Shown here in pieces: positions 56,517-64,000 of a DNA stretch of 64,000 bases; position 1 is the stretch's first letter; each line of letters begins with the position of its first letter. The stretch is taken from the NCBI RefSeq assembly GCF_964059085.1, contig NZ_OZ060398.1, positions 11,354-75,353 on the forward strand. Reading direction: 5' to 3'. This stretch comes from Buchnera aphidicola (Mindarus abietinus) (GTDB lineage: Bacteria > Pseudomonadota > Gammaproteobacteria > Enterobacterales > Enterobacteriaceae). Under the pieces are notes generated by a model, which had not been told where the DNA came from, did not search any database, and saw only the letters and a list, made by a program, of their open reading frames with translations. The translations under genes and the position numbers were made by a program.

Positions 56517-57455
56517 TTATTGAAATAAAATAGTACTTAAATATCTTTCTCCAGAAGATGGGAGAATTACTACTATTTTTTTTTCTTTATATAAAGGATT
56601 TTGGTTAATTTTATTAGCTGCAGCAATAGCTGCTCCTGAAGATATACCTGCAAGAATACCTTCTTTTTTCATTAATTTTTTAGCAAATCTTATTGCTTCT
56701 TCATCGGTAACTAACACAACTTGATCAATTAAGTTGACGTCTAAATTTTTAGGAATGAATCCTGCTCCGATGCCTTGAATTTTATGAATACTAATAGGAA
56801 ATTTTTTTTTGTATTTTAAATTTGTAATAACAGGAGAATTTCTTGGTTCTACAGCTATACTTAATACTTTTTTTTCTAATTTTTTATTTAGATATTTGGT
56901 GACACCTGTAATAGTACCTCCTGTTCCAACACCAGAGATAAAAATATCTATTTTTCCTTGCATGTCTTCCCAAATTTCGGGTCCTGTAGTTTTCTCATGT
57001 ATTTCTGGATTAGCAGGGTTGTCAAATTGTCTGGTATAAAAATATTTTTTGGGATTTAAGAACATGATTTCTTTTAGTTTTTTAATAGCTCCTCGCATAC
57101 CCTGGGTTCCATCAGTTAAAATTAGATTTACACCTAGCATTTTAAGTAACTTTATTCTTTCTTTCGACATAGTTTCAGGCATAGTTAATGTTAGTTTATA
57201 ATTTCTTGATGCTGCTAAACAAGCTAAAGAAATTCCTATGTTTCCACTAGTTGCTTCTATTAAATGTTGGTTTGCTGTTAGTTCTCCTCTTTTTTCCGCA
57301 TTTTTAATTATATTTTGACTAACTCTACATTTTACACTAAAACCAGGATTACGAGATTCTATTTTTACAAAAATATTCCCATTTCCTATATTGTTTAGTT
57401 TAATAATAGGAGTATTTCCAATAGTTGAAAAATTATTTTTGTATGTTTTACTCAT
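56517..57455 (-). CDS. cysK: Cysteine synthase A
   Basis: CysK makes cysteine from O-acetylserine (supplied by CysE, 43675) and sulfide, using PLP. From the ATG at 57455, preceded by AAGGAAAATC, it has 312 residues (E. coli 323); a longer start at 57482 is rejected. The PLP lysine is in [13 protein letters not shown]. The substrate-carboxylate loop reads [11 protein letters not shown] where the family almost always has TSGNTG, so a threonine is isoleucine. The rest ([21 protein letters not shown]) is typical. Confidence 0.95.
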   Translation of the reverse strand: MSKTYKNNFSTIGNTPIIKLNNIGNGNIFVKIESRNPGFSVKCRVSQNIIKNAEKRGELTANQHLIEATSGNIGISLACLAASRNYKLTLTMPETMSKERIKLLKMLGVNLILTDGTQGMRGAIKKLKEIMFLNPKKYFYTRQFDNPANPEIHEKTTGPEIWEDMQGKIDIFISGVGTGGTITGVTKYLNKKLEKKVLSIAVEPRNSPVITNLKYKKKFPISIHKIQGIGAGFIPKNLDVNLIDQVVLVTDEEAIRFAKKLMKKEGILAGISSGAAIAAANKINQNPLYKEKKIVVILPSSGERYLSTILFQ

Positions 57456-57918
57456 GATTTTCCTTATTTTTAATTTTAACATTTTTAAAAATATGTATTT
57501 TTAAATATAAATATGTAAATAAAAAACAATTTAGTTTAATTTTTTTTAAAAAAATATTCTTTTTAATTATTTATCTAATTAATAGCTTTGGGAAAGGTTA
57601 TTTTTTTTAAAAAAATAATTATTTTATTTATAAATTATTTTTTTTGAATAAAAAAATTAAAATTTAATAAATATTAATTTTTTTTATATTTTAAATTTGT
57701 TTAATATTTTTTTATAAAAATATCGAGCTGAATTTTTTAAGAATTTATTTTGTATTTAAATATCTTTTTAATTAAAAGAATATGTTAACATTAAAATAAT
57801 AGAACACAAGCCGTGTACGATATAAAAATTACAATTAATATGTTAATTAAAAAGAACAAACGTATTTGTTGTATTAATTTTAATATTAAATGTTTAGATT
57901 AACTCAGTATGGAGTCTT
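57456..57918. other. 463-base gap between divergent cysK and ligA
   Basis: In E. coli cysZ and zipA lie between cysK and ligA; neither is recognisable here. A patch near 57805-57885 is less AT-rich than its surroundings and includes ACAAA/TTTGT around CGTA and CAC/GTG around AAGCC, both short self-complementary pieces. I cannot assign a function. The ligA ribosome site GGAG is at 57911-57914. Confidence 0.5.
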
Positions 57919-59951
<2,033 letters not shown>

Positions 59952-59958
59952 TATTTTT

Positions 59959-60031
59959 TGGGTCGTGCAGGATTCGAACCTGCGACCAATTGATTAAAAG
60001 TCAACTGCTCTACCAACTGAGCTAACGACCC
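59959..60031 (-). tRNA. tRNA-Lys (TTT)
   Basis: The 73-base minus-strand sequence starts GGGTCGTTAGCTCAGTTGG with anticodon loop CTTTTAATC (TTT). It is essentially identical to E. coli tRNA-Lys. CCA is not encoded. With tRNA-Val it lies upstream of and divergent from gltX, as in the E. coli valUXY-lysV region. Confidence 0.97.
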
Positions 60032-60064
60032 TTGAAAAAAATAGATTTTATAACTATAAAATAA

Positions 60065-60137
60065 TAGGTGATGACAGATTCGAACTGCCGACTTCCTCCG
60101 TGTAAAGGAGGCGCTCTACCAACTGAGCTAATCACCC
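60065..60137 (-). tRNA. tRNA-Val (TAC)
   Basis: The 73-base minus-strand sequence starts GGGTGATTAGCTCAGTTGG; the anticodon loop TTTACAC carries TAC. The first acceptor pair is G-U rather than G-C. CCA is not encoded. It is the single survivor of the three val genes that E. coli has here. Confidence 0.95.
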
Positions 60138-60284
60138 AATATAACTATTATAAATACAAAAAAAAATGAGTCAATAATTATTTGAAATATAATATTTTTT
60201 TATTAAGAAAATAAAGATTAAAAAGATAAAAATTTTTTAAGAAAATTTTTTTTGTAATATTTTTTCTAAAAAAAAGAGAATTTC

Positions 60285-61688
60285 ATGAAAATAAGAACAA
60301 GATTTGCCCCTAGTCCGACTGGATTTTTACATATTGGAGGAGCTAGAACCGCTTTATATTCTTGGTTATTTGCTAGAAGATATCAAGGATCTTTTATATT
60401 GAGGATAGAAGACACTGACGTTAAACGTTTATCATCTAATTCGATTAATTCAATTATAGATGGTTTAAATTGGTTAGGTATAACTTGGGATGAAGGCCCT
60501 TTTTTTCAAACAAAAAAATTATCTTATTATTGCGGTATTATTCAATCTATGATTTTTAGTGGTCAAGCATATAAATGTTATTGTTCAAAGGAACGATTAA
60601 AAAATGTTAGAGAATCACAGATGTCGCAAAATAAAAAACCTAAATATGATGGTAAATGTAGAAAAAATAAAACATCGTATAAAAATAATCAACCTTATGT
60701 TGTTAGATTCCGAAATCCTTTAAAAGGTTCAGTTATAGTTAAGGATGAGATAAGAGGAAAAATAATATTTCAAAATAAAGAATTAGATGATCTTATTATT
60801 CAAAGAGAGGATGGTACACCAACATATAATTTTTGTGTTGTTATAGACGATCAAGATATGAATATTACTCATGTAATTAGAGGAGAAGATCATATTAATA
60901 ATACTCCTCGTCAAATAAATATTATGAATGCGTTAGGATTTTCCATTCCTTCATATGCCCATTTATCTTTAATAGTTGATAAGGAAGGAAAAAAGATTTC
61001 AAAGAGAAACAATTTAGTAGATGTTATGGAATATAATAGAAAAGGATATTTACCTGAAGCATTAGTGAATTATATGCTGAGATTAGGTTGGTCAAATGGA
61101 AATAGAGAAATTTTTTCAATAGAAGAAGTAAAAAAAATTTTTAGTTTTAAAGATATTAGTGTTTCTTCCAGTAAGTTCGATATAGAGAAATTATCTTGGT
61201 ATAATCGATTTTATATAAAAAAAATTTCAGTAGTTCAATTATCTACGCTTTTAAAGCAACAATTTTTAATTATGCATGTGGATATAAATTTTGGTCCTGA
61301 TTTAAAAAAGTTAGTTGAATTATTAAGATGTAGATTTAATACAATTAAAGATATGGCTGATTCATGTAAAATTTTTTATAAAAAAAATATTATTTTCAAA
61401 GATTCTTATAAAGAATACGTTTATTTAAATACAAGTACGATAGTATCGTATTTTTACAAAAAAATAAAACTTATTAAAAAATGGGATCTTGAAAGTATTT
61501 CTCTTATTTTAAAATCGGTAGTAGTAAAATTTAAAGTCAATTTTAAAGAATTAGGAGTACCTTTAAGAATAATATTAATAGGAAAAGATAGCTTTTTTTC
61601 TGTTAATACAATTATTTATCTTTTAGGAAAAAGTATAGTTTTATTAAGAATAGAAGAGGGATTGGATTGGATCAATAAAATTAATTAA
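60285..61688 (+). CDS. gltX: Glutamyl-tRNA synthetase
   Basis: GltX charges tRNA-Glu. It has 467 residues (E. coli 471). The class I HIGH region is RFAPSPTGFLHIGGARTALY and the KMSKS-type loop reads KEGKKISKRN. The E. coli-type cysteine zinc site is partly visible around KCYCSKERL. The start is MKIRTRFAPSPTG after an AAGAGAATTTC ribosome site. tRNA-Ala follows on the same strand, as in E. coli. Confidence 0.97.
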   Translation: MKIRTRFAPSPTGFLHIGGARTALYSWLFARRYQGSFILRIEDTDVKRLSSNSINSIIDGLNWLGITWDEGPFFQTKKLSYYCGIIQSMIFSGQAYKCYCSKERLKNVRESQMSQNKKPKYDGKCRKNKTSYKNNQPYVVRFRNPLKGSVIVKDEIRGKIIFQNKELDDLIIQREDGTPTYNFCVVIDDQDMNITHVIRGEDHINNTPRQINIMNALGFSIPSYAHLSLIVDKEGKKISKRNNLVDVMEYNRKGYLPEALVNYMLRLGWSNGNREIFSIEEVKKIFSFKDISVSSSKFDIEKLSWYNRFYIKKISVVQLSTLLKQQFLIMHVDINFGPDLKKLVELLRCRFNTIKDMADSCKIFYKKNIIFKDSYKEYVYLNTSTIVSYFYKKIKLIKKWDLESISLILKSVVVKFKVNFKELGVPLRIILIGKDSFFSVNTIIYLLGKSIVLLRIEEGLDWINKIN

Positions 61689-61746
61689 TTTTAATAATTA
61701 AATATTTTTGTATTATAATACATTATAATCGTAACTTATAAAATAG

Positions 61747-61820
61747 GGGGCTATAGCTCAATCAGGTAGAGCATTTGCATGGCATGCAAAAGGTTATCGG
61801 TTCAATTCCGTTTAGCTCCA
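61747..61820 (+). tRNA. alaW: tRNA-Ala (GGC)
   Basis: The 74-base sequence starts GGGGCTATAGCTCAATCAGG with anticodon GGC in CATGGCATG. The acceptor stem contains G-U at the third pair, and the T stem has a T-T mismatch (ATCGG against CCGTT). CCA is not encoded. It follows gltX, the place of alaW/alaX in E. coli. Confidence 0.93.
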
Positions 61821-61861
61821 AAATTATTAAAATTTTGATATTTAAAAATTTTCAAAAAGAT

Positions 61862-61885
61862 AAAAAACCGCTAGTTAGGTTTTTT
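61862..61885. terminator. Bidirectional terminator between tRNA-Ala and fliE
   Basis: AAAAAACC and GGTTTTTT are perfect complements around GCTAGTTA, with A and T tracts suited to termination on both strands, just beyond the fliE stop. Confidence 0.7.
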
Positions 61886-61890
61886 ACTTT

Positions 61891-62187
61891 TTATAATTGT
61901 AAATTCATAACTTCTTGATAAACTGAAATTAATTTATTTACTATTTTCATAGCTGTTTGCACAGAAAGTTCAGATTTTTCTAATTTAATGATAGAATCTT
62001 CAAATGATAAGTTTTCTTGTTGATTTTTTAAAAAATTAGTTTTATTTTCATTGTTAACGTTAATTCTTTTATTTTTTTTTGGAGTTAATATAATAAATTT
62101 TTTAAAATTAGTAGTTTCTTTTACTTTTAAATTTTTTATTTTTTTATTATAGATTTTTTCACAATTATTAATTGTATCAATAAACAT
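61891..62187 (-). CDS. fliE: Flagellar hook-basal body protein FliE
   Basis: FliE joins the MS ring to the flagellar rod and is an early export substrate. It has 98 residues (E. coli 104). Only the C-terminal third is clearly conserved: SFEDSIIKLEKSELSVQTAM then NKLISVYQEVMNLQL, the usual FliE end. The N-terminal part is lysine/asparagine-rich and diverged. It diverges from fliF, the arrangement of E. coli. Confidence 0.9.
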   Translation of the reverse strand: MFIDTINNCEKIYNKKIKNLKVKETTNFKKFIILTPKKNKRINVNNENKTNFLKNQQENLSFEDSIIKLEKSELSVQTAMKIVNKLISVYQEVMNLQL

Positions 62188-62357
62188 TTTTTATTTTTTA
62201 AAAATTTTTTTTATTTATATAGATTATAAATAATAAATTATTTCTTTCAAGAAAAATATTCTTTTAAAAAAAATAAATAAAAAAAATTTTAAGGAAAATT
62301 TATTTTTAATTTTTTAAAATGATTTAAAAAAAATAAATTAGCAGTAGGATAATCTTT

Positions 62358-63905
62358 ATGAATGTAAACTCTATTCAAAATATATATGAAAAATTTAGAA
62401 AAAAGATAGAATTTTTTCTAAGAAACTCTGTTAGTAATTTTAAAGTTTTATTCTTTATTATTTTTTTAATAATTACTGGAATAATTTTTTTTTCTTTATG
62501 GGGAGATTCTTCAGAATATTCTTTATTATATGAAAATTTATCAAATAAAGAGAAAAAAATAATTGTAAAAAAGTTAGAAAATTTGAAAATACCGTATCAA
62601 TTTATTAAAAACTCTAATAGTTTATTAGTACCTTCAGAAAAAATAAATGATTTGCATCATTTAGCTTTAAATAAATCGTTTTTAAAAAGATCAGAAATAG
62701 GGTTTGAATTATTAGATGATCAAAAGTTTGGAATTAGTCAGTTTAATGAAAAAATTAATTATCAGCGAGCATTAGAAGGGGAATTATCTCGTACTATTCA
62801 AAAATTGACAGTAGTAAATGATGCTAGAGTACATATAGCTTGGCCTAAATCATCTTTATTTATAGAAGAAAAAAAAGATCCTTCAGCTTCTGTTTTTTTA
62901 GAAATTAAGCCTGATGCTTTTTTAAATTCAGATCAAATAAATGCTATAAAAAATTTGGTTGCTAACAGCATTGCAGGTTTATCAGTAAATAAAGTAGTAG
63001 TATTAGATCAATTTGGACAGTTATTAGATGAGTCTACTACAGAATTAAGTTTTTCTAACGATATTAGAAATAAATATATTTCAAGAATAGAATTTCAATA
63101 TAAAAACAAAATAAAAACTCTTCTACAACCTATCTTTGGATCTAAAAACATAAAAGTAGAAGTGACTGCTCAAATTAATTTTAATGAAAAAGAAAGAACA
63201 AATGAAGTGTATCATCCTAATAAAAGTAAAAAAAATCAATCTGTTAGATCAGAAGAAAAATCAATTGACGAAAAAGTTGCTTCGGCTTATTTAAATTTTT
63301 TAAAAAACCAAATATCATCATCAAAAAATTTTCTTTTAAGTAATTTAAAAAAAAATATATTTGATGAAAAAAATTTAGAAAACAGCAGTGATTTTTTAAA
63401 AAAAAATAATAAAAATATTAATTTTTTAAATATTCGTGATTTTAATAATAAAACTAAAAATTATGAATTAAATCACACAGTTTCCCATACAAGAATTAAT
63501 TCTGGAGAAATTAAAAAATTATCGGTAGGTATAGCTATAAATTATTTAAAAAATGAGTTTAATCAAAAAAAGGAAATATCTAAATCTGATTTAAAAAAAA
63601 TAAAAAACTTAGTTAAAGGAGCTATAGGATATTCGTTAAAACGAGGAGATAAAATTAATATTATTAATACTATTTTTTCAGAAAATAATTTTAAAAAACC
63701 AAAAATAATTATTAATTCTTCAAATGGTTTTCATTTTTTTATAGAATATAAAAAAGTAGCATATTTACTTTTTTTTATAGGAATTTTTCTTTTCGGAATA
63801 TTTTTTTATAAAAAAAATTATTTTTTTTTAAAAAATAAACATTTAAGAAATAATTCTCTAGTTGTAAATAAAAAAAATAAAAAAAAAAGAAAAAAAAATT
63901 TATAA
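62358..63905 (+). CDS. fliF: Flagellar MS-ring protein FliF with a shortened C-terminus
   Basis: FliF forms the membrane ring that starts the flagellar basal body and houses the export gate. It has 515 residues (E. coli 552). The first membrane segment is about residues 29-48, followed by ring-building motifs including YQRALEGELSRTIQKLTVVN, VHIAWPKSSLF and DPSASVFLEIKP. The second membrane segment is about 468-487. After it comes only a basic, lysine-rich tail ending NKKKRKKNL; the acidic FliG-binding segment is not visible. The other frames do not continue it. Confidence 0.92.
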   Translation: MNVNSIQNIYEKFRKKIEFFLRNSVSNFKVLFFIIFLIITGIIFFSLWGDSSEYSLLYENLSNKEKKIIVKKLENLKIPYQFIKNSNSLLVPSEKINDLHHLALNKSFLKRSEIGFELLDDQKFGISQFNEKINYQRALEGELSRTIQKLTVVNDARVHIAWPKSSLFIEEKKDPSASVFLEIKPDAFLNSDQINAIKNLVANSIAGLSVNKVVVLDQFGQLLDESTTELSFSNDIRNKYISRIEFQYKNKIKTLLQPIFGSKNIKVEVTAQINFNEKERTNEVYHPNKSKKNQSVRSEEKSIDEKVASAYLNFLKNQISSSKNFLLSNLKKNIFDEKNLENSSDFLKKNNKNINFLNIRDFNNKTKNYELNHTVSHTRINSGEIKKLSVGIAINYLKNEFNQKKEISKSDLKKIKNLVKGAIGYSLKRGDKINIINTIFSENNFKKPKIIINSSNGFHFFIEYKKVAYLLFFIGIFLFGIFFYKKNYFFLKNKHLRNNSLVVNKKNKKKRKKNL

Positions 63906-64000
63906 ATAAAAACTAAAATTTTTTTTTAATATAGGTAAATATTTAAAAAAAAATTATAAAATATAAATATAAAGAGAAAATAAAAAACTAAGTAAAAAAA
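63906..64000. other. Window end after fliF
   Basis: These last 95 bases are nearly pure A/T and hold no recognisable gene start. fliG would be the next gene expected to the right. Confidence 0.5.

Overview
The window is a stretch of a Buchnera aphidicola chromosome (aphid primary endosymbiont, Enterobacterales). The DNA is extremely AT-rich, the proteins are lysine-, isoleucine- and asparagine-rich versions of E. coli proteins, many intergenic gaps look decayed, and gene order is a thinned-out version of the E. coli order (gyrB-dnaN-dnaA-rpmH-rnpA-yidD-yidC-mnmE; groES-groEL-efp; the rpoB/rpoC/ribosomal operon; rpsU-dnaG-rpoD; ptsHI-crr; gltX with tRNAs; fliE/fliF). I see no mobile element, prophage, CRISPR array or toxin system.

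Layout. 1-9.2 kb: replication initiation and sliding clamp (gyrB start, dnaN, a frameshifted dnaA), then ribosomal protein L34, RNase P protein, membrane insertion (yidD, yidC), tRNA modification (mnmE), tRNA-Phe and the groE chaperonin operon with a preserved heat-shock promoter. 9.2-19.7 kb: efp, dnaC, rsmD, ftsY, rpoH, yigL, metE, a 124-bp-arm perfect inverted repeat, purH and hupA. 20.2-25.6 kb: a complete-looking thiCEFSGH thiamine operon. 25.7-38.2 kb: rpoC, rpoB, rplL, rplJ, rplA, rplK, nusG, secE and four tRNAs, all on the minus strand. 38.6-44.4 kb: metF, argB, argG, argH, cysE. 44.6-53.2 kb: rpoD, dnaG, rpsU, tsaD, ribB, a kinase-only hldE, and cca. 53.8-57.5 kb: crr, ptsI, ptsH, cysK. 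57.9-64 kb: ligA (frameshifted near its start), tRNA-Lys, tRNA-Val, gltX, tRNA-Ala, fliE, fliF.

How the genes fit together: core information processing (replication, transcription, translation) dominates, with nutritional genes that fit the symbiosis: late arginine synthesis (argBGH), methyl transfer for methionine (metF, metE), cysteine (cysE, cysK), riboflavin precursor (ribB), the last purine steps (purH) and thiamine (thi genes). The flagellar genes fit the basal-body remnants known from Buchnera.

Most noteworthy: (1) a thiamine operon, absent from the Buchnera genomes I know best, sitting exactly where E. coli has it, so probably inherited rather than acquired; (2) a 124-bp perfect inverted repeat with a 3-nt loop that copies the 3' end of metE; (3) dnaA and ligA each broken by one missing A in a run of ten A, the pattern expected if transcript slippage rescues them; (4) quiet domain erosion: Cca without its HD motif, HldE without its second domain, CysE without its C-terminal tail next to a changed CysK substrate loop, FliF without a recognisable FliG-binding end; (5) gaps where epmB and argE/argC are expected, possibly holding very faint relics.
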